Source: Nostoc sp. ATCC 53789
GTDB taxonomy: Bacteria; Cyanobacteriota; Cyanobacteriia; Cyanobacteriales; Nostocaceae
NCBI RefSeq assembly: GCF_009873495.1
Contig: NZ_CP046703.1
Coordinates: forward strand, 6,104,501 to 6,168,500
DNA: 64,000 nt
Direction of reading: 5' to 3'
Shown here: piece after piece, positions 54,414 through 62,961 of the stretch
How positions within the stretch are numbered: position 1 is the stretch's first letter
Layout of the letters: the number at the start of each line of letters is the position of its first letter
The notes under the pieces: model-generated
The model's input: only the letters and a program-made list of their open reading frames with translations
Databases searched by the model: none
Told to the model about the DNA's origin: nothing
Translations under genes and position numbers: made by a program

Positions 54414-55137
54414 ACTACAACACATTTATAGGAATCCGGTTTGATTCCTGAATTTACTTGCGTGGATTGGGAATTGGGAAAAAAAGAGGGATACATTTGT
54501 ACTGAGTTTTGTTCAAAAATCAAATAGGAGTCCTATAGCTTTTTCATTAGGTAAGCGCAAATCTTTGTGGCGATTGTCTTGAAAACTGTTATGGGCATTG
54601 CTTGGAATATTTTTTGTCCCCCACGCCGTTATATATAAGGTTGTAATACCCTTGGGACGGTCTACCACTTATTCTAAGATACAAGGTTGAGTTGAGGAAC
54701 GAAACCCAAGATACGCCAGTTTTAGTTTTTAGTCTTAACCCAAGCGTATTGCTATATAAGCGGCTTCAGCCCCTTTACATTAGACATCTCCAGAAATTAA
54801 TTATGCTTTACCTGAAACCTTTGTAGAGACGTTGCATTGCAACGTCTCTACATTCATTTTCGGAGATGTCTAAATATCAAGGTTGGTTTTGTGCAGCTTC
54901 ATATAGAAATAGTATAAGTAACCGCAATATCGCAAATTTAGGCAAGCGATCGCGGAAATTCATATCAAATCCTCTGGCTTGCTTGTAACTTGGACTTTTG
55001 ATAAGTAAAGCTGATGAGTTCCATCAGGTTTACAAAAGTGAGATAGTTGATTAAAAATTGTAAAGCATTGTAAAGTGTATTCACAGGCAAAGACAAACGA
55101 GCCTGATTCATAAATCACTAACCGCACTTATAAAACA
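54414..55137. other. Upstream region of psbA with MITE and direct repeat
   Basis: Holds the MITE-like copy B (54781-54872), then the psbA promoter region. Just before psbA two 9-bp direct repeats ATTGTAAAG lie 10 bp apart (55057-55065, 55067-55075). No gene is supported. Confidence 0.55.
54781..54872. mobile_element. MITE-like element, copy B (inverse of copy A at 26523)
   Basis: A 92-bp element from TAGACATCTCC to GGAGATGTCTA with the perfect central palindrome TGTAGAGACGTTGCA / TGCAACGTCTCTACA. Its reverse complement aligns with 26523-26615 throughout, including the TTAATTTCTGGAGATGTC end. Confidence 0.85.
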
Positions 55138-56220
55138 ATGACAACAACCTTACAACAGCGCTCAAGCGCTAACGTATGGGATCGATTCTGTGAATGGATC
55201 ACCAGCACCAACAACCGCATCTACATCGGCTGGTTCGGCGTAGTCATGATCCCCACCTTGCTAGCAGCTACCGCTTGCTTCGTAATCGCCTTCATCGCTG
55301 CTCCTCCAGTAGACATCGATGGTATCCGCGAACCAGTAGCAGGTTCCTTGATCTACGGAAACAACATCATCTCTGGTGCAGTAGTACCTTCCTCCAACGC
55401 TATCGGCTTGCACTTCTACCCAATTTGGGAAGCAGCATCCTTAGACGAGTGGTTGTACAACGGTGGTCCTTACCAATTGGTAATTTTCCACTTCCTGATT
55501 GGCGTATTCTGCTACTTAGGTCGTGAATGGGAACTATCCTACCGCTTAGGTATGCGTCCTTGGATTGCGATCGCTTATTCTGCACCTGTTGCAGCAGCAA
55601 CCGCAGTCTTCTTGGTATACCCCATCGGACAAGGTTCATTCTCTGATGGTATGCCTTTGGGTATCTCAGGAACATTCAACTTCATGATCGTGTTCCAAGC
55701 AGAACACAACATCTTGATGCACCCCTTCCACCAACTAGGTGTAGCTGGTGTATTCGGCGGAAGTTTGTTCTCTGCAATGCACGGTTCACTAGTAACCTCA
55801 TCTTTGGTTCGTGAAACAACCGAAACCGAATCACAAAACTACGGTTACAAATTCGGTCAAGAAGAAGAAACCTACAACATCGTTGCAGCTCACGGCTACT
55901 TCGGTCGTCTAATCTTCCAATACGCTTCTTTCAACAACAGCCGCTCACTGCACTTCTTCTTAGCAGCATGGCCTGTAATCGGCATCTGGTTCACCGCCTT
56001 GGGTGTAAGCACAATGGCGTTCAACTTGAACGGTTTCAACTTCAACCAATCAATCATTGACTCTGAAGGTCGTGTGATTGCAACTTGGGCTGATGTAATC
56101 AACCGCGCTAACCTGGGTATGGAAGTAATGCACGAGCGTAACGCTCACAACTTCCCCTTAGATTTGGCATCTGCTGAATCTGCTCCTGTTGCTCTTTCTG
56201 CTCCTGCTATCAACGGTTAA
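55138..56220 (+). CDS. psbA: Photosystem II D1 protein
   Basis: A 360-residue D1 reaction-centre subunit binding P680, pheophytin, QB and part of the Mn cluster in the thylakoid membrane. Residue 130 is Glu (CYLGREWELSYR), the form typical of the high-light/stress D1 types rather than Gln130. Asp170-region ligand context SFSDGMPLGI, QB site and the C-terminal AHNFPLDLA ending at Ala344 are present, followed by a 16-residue propeptide removed by CtpA. Codons are strongly biased (AACAACATC, TTCTAC type), as in highly expressed genes. The gene has its own terminator at 56253-56284 and two 9-bp direct repeats upstream that may take part in light control. Other psbA copies presumably exist elsewhere in the genome. 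Confidence 0.98.
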   Translation: MTTTLQQRSSANVWDRFCEWITSTNNRIYIGWFGVVMIPTLLAATACFVIAFIAAPPVDIDGIREPVAGSLIYGNNIISGAVVPSSNAIGLHFYPIWEAASLDEWLYNGGPYQLVIFHFLIGVFCYLGREWELSYRLGMRPWIAIAYSAPVAAATAVFLVYPIGQGSFSDGMPLGISGTFNFMIVFQAEHNILMHPFHQLGVAGVFGGSLFSAMHGSLVTSSLVRETTETESQNYGYKFGQEEETYNIVAAHGYFGRLIFQYASFNNSRSLHFFLAAWPVIGIWFTALGVSTMAFNLNGFNFNQSIIDSEGRVIATWADVINRANLGMEVMHERNAHNFPLDLASAESAPVALSAPAING

Positions 56221-56252
56221 TTCTCAAGCATTAACTCAATTAGCTAAATAAG

Positions 56253-56287
56253 AAAGCGCTCTCCCACTTCGGGAGGGCGCTTTTAAT
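56253..56287 (+). terminator. Intrinsic terminator of psbA
   Basis: A GC-rich stem (AAAGCGCTCTCCC, loop ACTTC, GGGAGGGCGCTTT; one wobble pair) 33 bp after the stop, running into TTTT and an AT-rich stretch. Confidence 0.9.
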
Positions 56288-56556
56288 TTAAGTTAGCGAC
56301 GATAGATGAAGTATTTACTGGATACCTCTCTAAGAATTATGGGAGTTCATCGGAAAATACTAAAAGCTGAAACCTCAAAGATTCAGCAGTATGGCTAGTA
56401 CTCAAGTCAGTATGAGCGCGATATCAGATTAGCGAATAACTTTACAACGGTTCAAGAAACCTGGTTTATTGCGGATATAAAGAGACTGACCAACAGCCTG
56501 TAGTCATCAAGCTGCTGAAAAACCCTTATCCCAGCTTCACAGAACTCTTGTCGGCT

Positions 56557-58857
56557 CTAGATATACATAGCAAAGTAATCATTGTAGATTTCCGTATTAG
56601 TCATAACTGTGATTTCTATTTGTTTCTTTTCTTCATCTGTAGCTAGACTCATGGCCGGGTTTAAGCTATCTTGGGGGATAAAATCACCACAGTATTCATT
56701 AGCTGGTACTGTTGCATTCATCTTTTGGGGATAACTCAATTTGAGATTATTCATGATTGTAATGAATTGACTACGGCTGCGATCGCTAAATCTAGGATTA
56801 AAACGCTTTTCTTCGCCAATGGTGGAAACTGTGCGTCCTTTGTAATCATGGGCGGGATATACCAAGGTATCATCTGGCAAGGTGAATAAGCGTTGTGTCA
56901 CCACATCATATAGGGTTCCAGGATCGCCACCTTGAAAATCTGTGCGTCCACAACCACGAATAAATAAGGCATCACCAGTTAATAAGTGGGTTTTGTTTAC
57001 CAAATATGCTATGTGACTAGCACTGTGACCTGGTGTGAAAATTGCTTCGATCGCTACTGATCCCACATCGATGATTTCGCCACCGACAAGAGAGCGATCG
57101 GCTTTCGTGACAGCAGCATTCTGGGGAACGATCACCTGACAGCCTGTTTGTTGCCTAAGTTTGCCTGCCCCTGTGATGTGATCGGCATGAAGATGAGTTT
57201 CTAGACAATAGCGTAGCTTTAATCCTAGTTCATCTAATGATTGCAAATCGCGGTCAACTTGCTCTAATACAGGGTCAACTAGAACAGCATCTCCTGTCTG
57301 TCTATCGCCAATCAGGTAAGTATAACTACTGGTTTCAGGGTCAAATAATTGCCGAAATAGTAAGCTTGACTGGGGTATCTGTGAGCCACCATCGCCTGTT
57401 TCCCTATTTAACAAAAGCATCGTGGGAATCGGACGCACACGTACTGGCAGCGACTGCAATAACGCTTGAGATAATTCCTGCGCCTGTAGCCGTAATTCTG
57501 GAACAGCAACAGTTTCCCACAAGTTGCCTTTGCGAGGAGTTCCCAAGGTATACAGCAGTGTCGAAACATTACTGTCTGCCGTATATAAAGCACCGTGGGC
57601 ATCTGCATCTAATCCTAAGCCGATGGCATTGGGGCGAATTAATCCTTGCGATCGCAAATCAGCAATTAAGGGGTGAGGCGATCGGCGATAATCTGCTGCT
57701 ACCCCGGTACAATTCACTACACGGTGGACGTGTAAGACAGTATTAGCATGGGTTTTGCGCTGGCATACAGTTACGGCTACACCGTCCGGCAAAGCTTGAT
57801 ATTCCCGAATTCGTCCGGCGGAAATGTTAAGTTGACCAGAATCCAACATTTCAGTGACAACATCTGCCACTTTGGGGGCAATGCGGTGACGATGTACGTC
57901 CCAATAGGCTGTTAGATGACGCAAAAAGCGCTGCTGTTCCTTGATCGGTAGTTTTTGCCAAATTTTCTGAATTATGGGACGCAGAGAATCAATTACCGAT
58001 CGCCAATCATAGCCTTGGGCAGCTGCAACTTCCACCTCGGCACGCAGGCGATGCAACCAGCCGCGCACACTTTTTGGTGAAGTTTCTGGGGTCAAAAAGC
58101 TAGGATAAGGTTTAGCTGCTTGATGTTTTTGGGGAAATAATCCTCGTCGAGATATAGCATAAATTTTGCCCCGATGTTGGCGATCGTGCAGAGATAAAAC
58201 CATATCCACCATCGTTAGTCCTGTACCAATTAGCAGCACGGGCGCATCAATATCGAGGTCTGCTAGGGCATCGGCTGACCAAGCATTCCGCAGATAACTT
58301 TCATTATTGCTGTCTGCGTTTTTGATTGCGGGTGGTGGAGAAGGCGAGTTTCCCAACGCCAACACAACTTTATCTGCGGCAAAACAGCGACCACTACGCA
58401 GAGAGACGATCGTGCCTTTTTCTTCAGGCTGTATCCCCACGACTTCATCGGTCAAACGTTCTAGTCGTACATCACTAGGTGCTGTGGCTTCTGCTTCTGC
58501 CAAAATCGACTGAATGTACAAACCATAGACCTTGCGGGGAATGAAGGTACTAGCATTGACTTCTTCAGGAAAAAATGCAGCTAATTCGTTGCGATTGTAC
58601 TGAAGCCAACGCAGCAGATGTCCGGGATCATCAGGAAATGCACTCATGTTTCCGGCCGATACATTCAGCAAATGACAGTTGGTATTGGTGCTGTAAGCAA
58701 TTCCCTTCCCCATTTGATGACTGCGCTCAATCAGCTTAATGATGAGAGGTTGGCTGGCAGTTTTCAATAAGTGGGTAGCAACTAGAGAACCGCTAAAGCC
58801 TCCACCAACAATAGCGATCGTGGTTGGAGTCTGGGCAGTTAAAAAACTAGGGTTCAT
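56557..58857 (-). CDS. Fused FAD-NAD(P)-binding protein and persulfide dioxygenase (ETHE1-like)
   Basis: A 766-residue fusion. N-terminal about 1-460 is an FAD-NAD(P)-binding protein (IAIVGGGFSGSLVATHLL at 13-30, LLNVSAGNMSAFPDDP, VVNCTGVAADYRRSPHPLI), as in the family of single-domain cyanobacterial and proteobacterial oxidoreductases. C-terminal about 485-720 is an ETHE1/Blh-type metallo-beta-lactamase: TYLIGDRQTGDAVLVDPV, ETHLHADHITGAG (about 548-560, HxHxDH), FTPGHSASHIAYL, GDALFIRGCGRTDFQGGD and YPAHDYKGRTVSTIGEEK. ETHE1 enzymes oxidise glutathione persulfide to sulfite with O2 and Fe(II). The fusion suggests that the flavin part produces or channels a sulfane-sulfur substrate, an inference. 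Few-residue C-terminal tail extends beyond the usual end. Confidence 0.88.
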   Translation of the reverse strand: MNPSFLTAQTPTTIAIVGGGFSGSLVATHLLKTASQPLIIKLIERSHQMGKGIAYSTNTNCHLLNVSAGNMSAFPDDPGHLLRWLQYNRNELAAFFPEEVNASTFIPRKVYGLYIQSILAEAEATAPSDVRLERLTDEVVGIQPEEKGTIVSLRSGRCFAADKVVLALGNSPSPPPAIKNADSNNESYLRNAWSADALADLDIDAPVLLIGTGLTMVDMVLSLHDRQHRGKIYAISRRGLFPQKHQAAKPYPSFLTPETSPKSVRGWLHRLRAEVEVAAAQGYDWRSVIDSLRPIIQKIWQKLPIKEQQRFLRHLTAYWDVHRHRIAPKVADVVTEMLDSGQLNISAGRIREYQALPDGVAVTVCQRKTHANTVLHVHRVVNCTGVAADYRRSPHPLIADLRSQGLIRPNAIGLGLDADAHGALYTADSNVSTLLYTLGTPRKGNLWETVAVPELRLQAQELSQALLQSLPVRVRPIPTMLLLNRETGDGGSQIPQSSLLFRQLFDPETSSYTYLIGDRQTGDAVLVDPVLEQVDRDLQSLDELGLKLRYCLETHLHADHITGAGKLRQQTGCQVIVPQNAAVTKADRSLVGGEIIDVGSVAIEAIFTPGHSASHIAYLVNKTHLLTGDALFIRGCGRTDFQGGDPGTLYDVVTQRLFTLPDDTLVYPAHDYKGRTVSTIGEEKRFNPRFSDRSRSQFITIMNNLKLSYPQKMNATVPANEYCGDFIPQDSLNPAMSLATDEEKKQIEITVMTNTEIYNDYFAMYI

Positions 58858-59209
58858 GGCGATTTTAGTTAGAATCGATAATCCCGCCGATTGAATAAAG
58901 TCTATTTGCTAAGATTAAACGTATTTATTTCCAACCTAGATGAAATAATTAGACTTTACTTAACTTTACTTAGTATGATTTTCTATAATACCTTGCTTTC
59001 AGGTATTTAACGCCTGGTTGACTGACAAAAGTCTGAGGTCAAGAAATTGAAGCAGAGAAAAAAGGAGGCGCAAACTTCCAGAACAAATAATTTCGTCGGA
59101 CTCTAATTGTTAGCTAAACACAGATAGAGGATATAGAAGCGACCTCCCCCTGTTTAACGTATTGTAGATATCGTTAGTCTGCCATCCTTGACTCTGGATT
59201 ATCAATAAA
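58858..59209. other. Intergenic region before the secreted protein gene
   Basis: A 352-bp region without a supported gene or marked repeat. It should hold the divergent promoters of the two neighbouring genes. Confidence 0.4.
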
Positions 59210-59929
59210 ATGTTAAGACTTTATCATTTATTACTAGGTTCTATTTTGCTGGTGTCAATACCACTGGGAGCAAAATTTGTTCTTCCCCAATTTTCTCCAC
59301 CCAAAGAGGTAAAGTCCCCTGCTGTTGTAAAACTTCCCAACTCTAATGAGGGTAATATCTGGCAGAAAATTCTGGGAAATACTGCTGCTCCAACTAACTG
59401 GCAAGTTGCCGCTTGTGAGGGAAATTCACCTCTGTTGTGTGTCTCCTCCAGAGGCAAACGTTTGGGTACAGTTGAGATTAACATTTACCCACTAACAAAC
59501 AATGAGGATTTCCGAAAAAAACTCTTAGCAGCTGGTATTCCAAGTGGTTCCCAAGTGGACTACCAAAGTTCCCAATACCAAACCCAGGTATTACCAGTAC
59601 TCAAGGCTTGGGTTGCAGACCACTACGCTGCATTTGCGAAAGACCGTCAGAGTGAATATGGAAAAGAGATTACTTTCTCAGCCTATCCACCGCAACCAGT
59701 ACCAATTGGTAAACTTCAGGGAATCCGCTATGGCTTCGCCGGACTCAAAGAACAAGGTGGAGTAAAAGAGCAACATATCGGTCATGTCGCCTTTGATGGC
59801 AGTAAACTCTACGTAATTACCACTGCATTCGATCCAGGTACGCAGACAGGTAAGTTTGAGCAACTGGAAAATTTGGCTATTTTTCAACCTTACTTATATG
59901 CGATCGCATCCGATCTGCGTTTACCCTAA
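59210..59929 (+). CDS. Exported protein of unknown function
   Basis: A 239-residue protein I do not recognise. Residues 1-25 are a signal peptide or membrane anchor (MLRLYHLLLGSILLVSIPLGA). The mature part has two Cys (VAACEGNSPLLCVSSRGKR) that may form a disulfide, followed by a mixed alpha/beta domain with repeated YQSSQYQTQVLPVLKAW and GKLQGIRYGFAGLKEQGG segments and no metal or catalytic motif I can name. It faces the minus-strand gene pair at 60074-61520 but convergently, so no shared operon is implied. Confidence 0.7.
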   Translation: MLRLYHLLLGSILLVSIPLGAKFVLPQFSPPKEVKSPAVVKLPNSNEGNIWQKILGNTAAPTNWQVAACEGNSPLLCVSSRGKRLGTVEINIYPLTNNEDFRKKLLAAGIPSGSQVDYQSSQYQTQVLPVLKAWVADHYAAFAKDRQSEYGKEITFSAYPPQPVPIGKLQGIRYGFAGLKEQGGVKEQHIGHVAFDGSKLYVITTAFDPGTQTGKFEQLENLAIFQPYLYAIASDLRLP

Positions 59930-60073
59930 TGGTCATGGGGTATGGGGTAGGGGACATTGGGCAAAACAGTTCCGAGTGCTGAGTGCTGAGTAAAGAGTTA
60001 GGAGTTACGAATTCTCCCCCTGCTCCCCTGCTCCCTTGCCCCCTCCCCTGCCCATTCCCCAGTCCCCATCAAC

Positions 60074-60961
60074 CTAAATCTCAGCCACCGCCCGTTCAAT
60101 CAAGCGACGTGCTAAAGTTTGCGTGCCAGTGTGTTCATAATAATTTGTAGATACATCCAAGAATGCAGCCAGGTAGTCTAACTTATCATCTGCAATATCG
60201 ACAAAACTGTGTAAGTTGCTAACTACCTTGTGTGGCGTTAAATTATTCGCACTGACAATACCACTCATCCAACCTTTAACTGAGTCAAAACTTTCGCCGA
60301 TAAAGTTGAGTTTACTACCAGCATTGTTGCCTGGAATCACATCTTTGATATTTTGGAAAGTCGAGTTCTGTTCTAATTCATTGGGACTTGTTTGATTAAT
60401 CCCAGATATGGCTTTGCTGATGAAGTCTGGGCCTAGAGGTATTAAACCATCAACACAAACTAATGCCACCATGCGGATGAGTGACTCACCACTATACTCA
60501 CCTAAAGAGGCGACAAAATCGCCAATGCTGTCTCCAGGAATGCCGTTAATTTGACAGAAAGCTACCAACTCAGCCACTAACTTTAATGTCAAATCGATGG
60601 TTTGGGCTTTGTCTGGTTTGGGAGTGACAGAGTTTAAAAAACCCAATAAAGGAATTTTCTCGCCAACTTTGTTAGCTAAAGCGGCTGCACCAAGGGCTTT
60701 ATCTGTACCATCAACGGTTTGATATAACCACAAAGCTGTTTGGTATCCTTGGGATTTGTCATTGAATAGATAAATCGCTCTTTCACCAATTTGTTGAATT
60801 AAATCTTCGTCGTCTTCGCCAGTGACGCTTTTAATGGTGTTGACAAAGCCGACGGTATTTTGCCACTCTCCAGGAGCAACAAAATCGAGGGACTTCAACA
60901 TAGAAATAGTCAAACCGCCGGTTGGCAATTGATCGACTAAATCAACAATCGATTTGCTCAC
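60074..60961 (-). CDS. Paralogue of the Tudor-knot protein, lacking the Tudor-knot domains
   Basis: A 295-residue helical protein equal to the N-terminal domain of the 17977-19287 product. The alignment runs end to end: LDFVAPGEW against LDYVAPGEW, ALAAAALANKVGEK/ALANKVSEKIGFLSFLG patterns, LIRMVALVCVDGLIPLGPDF against LMRMVALVCIDGILPLGPDF, and NYYEHTGTQTLARRLI against NYYEHTGTQSVARGLI. The function is unknown. It follows a lipoprotein gene (61011-61520) on the same strand by 49 bp, so they probably form an operon. Comparison of the paralogues marks the start and end of the core domain. Confidence 0.82.
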   Translation of the reverse strand: MSKSIVDLVDQLPTGGLTISMLKSLDFVAPGEWQNTVGFVNTIKSVTGEDDEDLIQQIGERAIYLFNDKSQGYQTALWLYQTVDGTDKALGAAALANKVGEKIPLLGFLNSVTPKPDKAQTIDLTLKLVAELVAFCQINGIPGDSIGDFVASLGEYSGESLIRMVALVCVDGLIPLGPDFISKAISGINQTSPNELEQNSTFQNIKDVIPGNNAGSKLNFIGESFDSVKGWMSGIVSANNLTPHKVVSNLHSFVDIADDKLDYLAAFLDVSTNYYEHTGTQTLARRLIERAVAEI

Positions 60962-61010
60962 AAAAATCTCCTTACTTAGGTTTTGTTATCTTCAATGTTG
61001 GCAATCCGGC

Positions 61011-61520
61011 TTATTTCAGTTTAGCCAGACCATTAAGATTAAACTTCTCTAGCCAATCTGCGCGATCGCTAGCTGCAAATGACGAATCGCGGGAAAGTAC
61101 TTTTACTTGGTACTTACCTACCAAAATTGCAGTTTGCGTCTTACCAACTTCTACTGCGGGATAACCGCCAATTTTCTTGGTGCTTTTCGAGAACTTTGCT
61201 GCTGTACTAGGTGTGCTGGTAGTATCAGAAATAGACAGCAATGCTACATCTTTACCACCTTTTTTCAACTTCGCTTCTGCAAAGCCTTTTTTCTCTTGGG
61301 TAAAGACACGCTGGTAGCCATCACCTGCACTAGGGAAAAGTTTATTAAACTCGCTACCCTGAGTTGCGTTCTTAGCGACGGCTTGACCGCGTTTTTGTTG
61401 GGTGCTTTCTTTTTGTGCCTGGTCAAAACGTCCAGGTGCTTTTGGGCTACAGGCTGTTGTCAGTAGTACCACTGACAGCAATAAAGCAGCCACCACCCTA
61501 CGCCCACGGTTTAAAATCAT
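61011..61520 (-). CDS. Lipoprotein of unknown function, in operon with the Tudor-less paralogue
   Basis: A 169-residue protein starting MILNRGRRVVAALLLSVVLL (ATG at 61520), chosen over an upstream in-frame start because it gives a normal lipoprotein signal. The lipobox is LTTAC, with Cys24 for lipidation; the mature N-terminus is Gln/Lys-rich (FDQAQKESTQQKRGQAV). The rest forms a small alpha/beta domain (GYPAVEVGKTQTAILVGKYQV) resembling stress-type or PsbP-like envelope proteins only loosely, and I do not assign it. It is the first gene of a two-gene operon with 60074-60961, so an envelope link for that paralogue is inferred. Confidence 0.75.
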   Translation of the reverse strand: MILNRGRRVVAALLLSVVLLTTACSPKAPGRFDQAQKESTQQKRGQAVAKNATQGSEFNKLFPSAGDGYQRVFTQEKKGFAEAKLKKGGKDVALLSISDTTSTPSTAAKFSKSTKKIGGYPAVEVGKTQTAILVGKYQVKVLSRDSSFAASDRADWLEKFNLNGLAKLK

Positions 61521-62109
61521 TCTTGGCTTCTCCCTATACTTGAGCTTTGAGGCAATTATCTGCGCTGCTAGCAATTATTACTCGTAAAATTTACTTTTTG
61601 ATAATTATTGCTTAAGTGCTTAACATACCAATAAACTCAACGCAAAAATGCCCCCTTTCGGGCTACTAGTTCGCCAAGTGAACTTGGCGGGGTAAAGGGT
61701 AAGGGGGAAGGGGGAAAGGGTTTAAATCCCTTACCCTTTACCCTGTAACCAGACCTCACCCAGCATTTCTGGGTTGGCAGACTAGTACGGTGTACATACA
61801 TCTCTATACGAGATACACAACAACGTTAGATCCTCCTAAATCCCTCTTTTTAAGGAAGACTTTGACTCCTATTCCCCGCTTTTTAAAGGGAGTTAGGGGG
61901 AATCTAAAAGCTGTGGAACAACTTTAAAAGACTTGTGGATACACCGTATCTTTTTGGAAGAGACTAGCGCCAAGCGGGTTTCCCCCATGAGCAAGTGGCG
62001 TGGATTTAGGAGGATCTAAATGCAGTGGGATAACTCTTTTAGAGTTGTGTATAGACTTTAGCCCTTTTAGGAGAGTGTCTTTGATTTATAGATAAGCATT
62101 CAGGTTTTA
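61521..62109. other. Repeat-rich intergenic region
   Basis: Holds the A/G-rich palindrome GGGTAAGGGGGAAGGGG...CCCTTACCC at about 61692-61745 and the MITE-like element at 61786-61948. A further GATCCTCCTAAATCC / GGATTTAGGAGGATC pair at about 61830 and 62013 mirrors across the region. No gene. Confidence 0.6.
61786..61948. mobile_element. MITE-like element with TACGGTGTA ends
   Basis: TACGGTGTA at 61786-61794 and TACACCGTA at 61940-61948 are inverted, and the 145-bp interior has palindromic CTCTATACGAGATAC and GGGAGTTAGGGGGAATC parts. The GATCCTCCTAAATCC motif inside has an inverted match at 62013-62028 outside, so the element may be longer. Confidence 0.55.
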
Positions 62110-62460
62110 TCAACCAGGGGGCCAGTCTAATTGCCGTCCTCCCAAAATATGCAAATGTAAGTGATAGACAGTCTGACCACCATCATCACCAGTATTGATG
62201 ACAACTCGATAACCGTTTTTCAGCCCAGCTTCTTCTGCAACACGTTTGGCTGTTAATAAAAGATGCCCCAACAGAGCATGATCCTGAGATTCAGCATCAG
62301 CTAGTGTGGGAATGGGTTTTTTAGGAATGACGAGAATGTGTACAGGCGCTTGGGGGTGGATGTCTTTGAAGGCCAGGGCTAAATTATCCTCATAAACAAT
62401 ATCAACGGGGATTTCCCGACGAATGATTTTGCTGAAAATCGTTTCTGTAGTTTCACTCAT
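62110..62460 (-). CDS. HIT-family hydrolase (HinT-like)
   Basis: A 116-residue HIT protein. IIRREIPVDIVYEDNLALAF at the N-terminus, and near the C-terminus VYHLHLHILGGRQLDWPPG, which contains the HxHxH signature (H-L-H-L-H) with the catalytic His of nucleotide-phosphoramidate hydrolysis. It matches HinT in length and order, acting as an AMP-lysine or AMP-NH2 hydrolase in the cytosol. It stands alone between repeat-rich gaps. Confidence 0.9.
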   Translation of the reverse strand: MSETTETIFSKIIRREIPVDIVYEDNLALAFKDIHPQAPVHILVIPKKPIPTLADAESQDHALLGHLLLTAKRVAEEAGLKNGYRVVINTGDDGGQTVYHLHLHILGGRQLDWPPG

Positions 62461-62961
62461 ACCATCTACCTAATCATCTGCTAGAGATTTTAAAGGTTTT
62501 TTTCCCCAAAACCCGATAAGTATTGGTACAGTATCCACCTTTGCTCAGATGAAATTTTGCCTCGTTAAGCGTTAAGTAGAGAAAAAGACATCACCTTTAC
62601 AAGAGTATGAATATAGCAATCTGGGCGGTGAAAAGCCGTAATTACACTGAGGCTAGCCCATCAATAATTTCTATCTTCGGTATTCGTAAATCCATTAGCA
62701 CCCTTTTTTACAACTGATGCAGATTAAAAATGCTAAGGGTGCGAAAGCTTCAATTTCAAAATGTCCGCATACGATATTAATTTTTCCCAATACCAGAAGC
62801 TACACTTGATCTTCATCCGCTAGACAACTTATATATTTTGTAAATCGGACAGGATGCTTAACCTACAATATATAGTGCTATATATTTGTAGTTAAAAATT
62901 TTAATAAACCACGAAGGCTTAAAAATCACAAAGCCGGACTTTTGCAAAACAACCATATTTG
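62461..62961. other. Intergenic region before the permease gene
   Basis: A 501-bp AT-rich region without a supported gene. An inverted pair GCACCCTT / AAGGGTGC at about 62698 and 62734 and a short palindrome near 62872-62896 are the only structures noticed. Confidence 0.4.
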
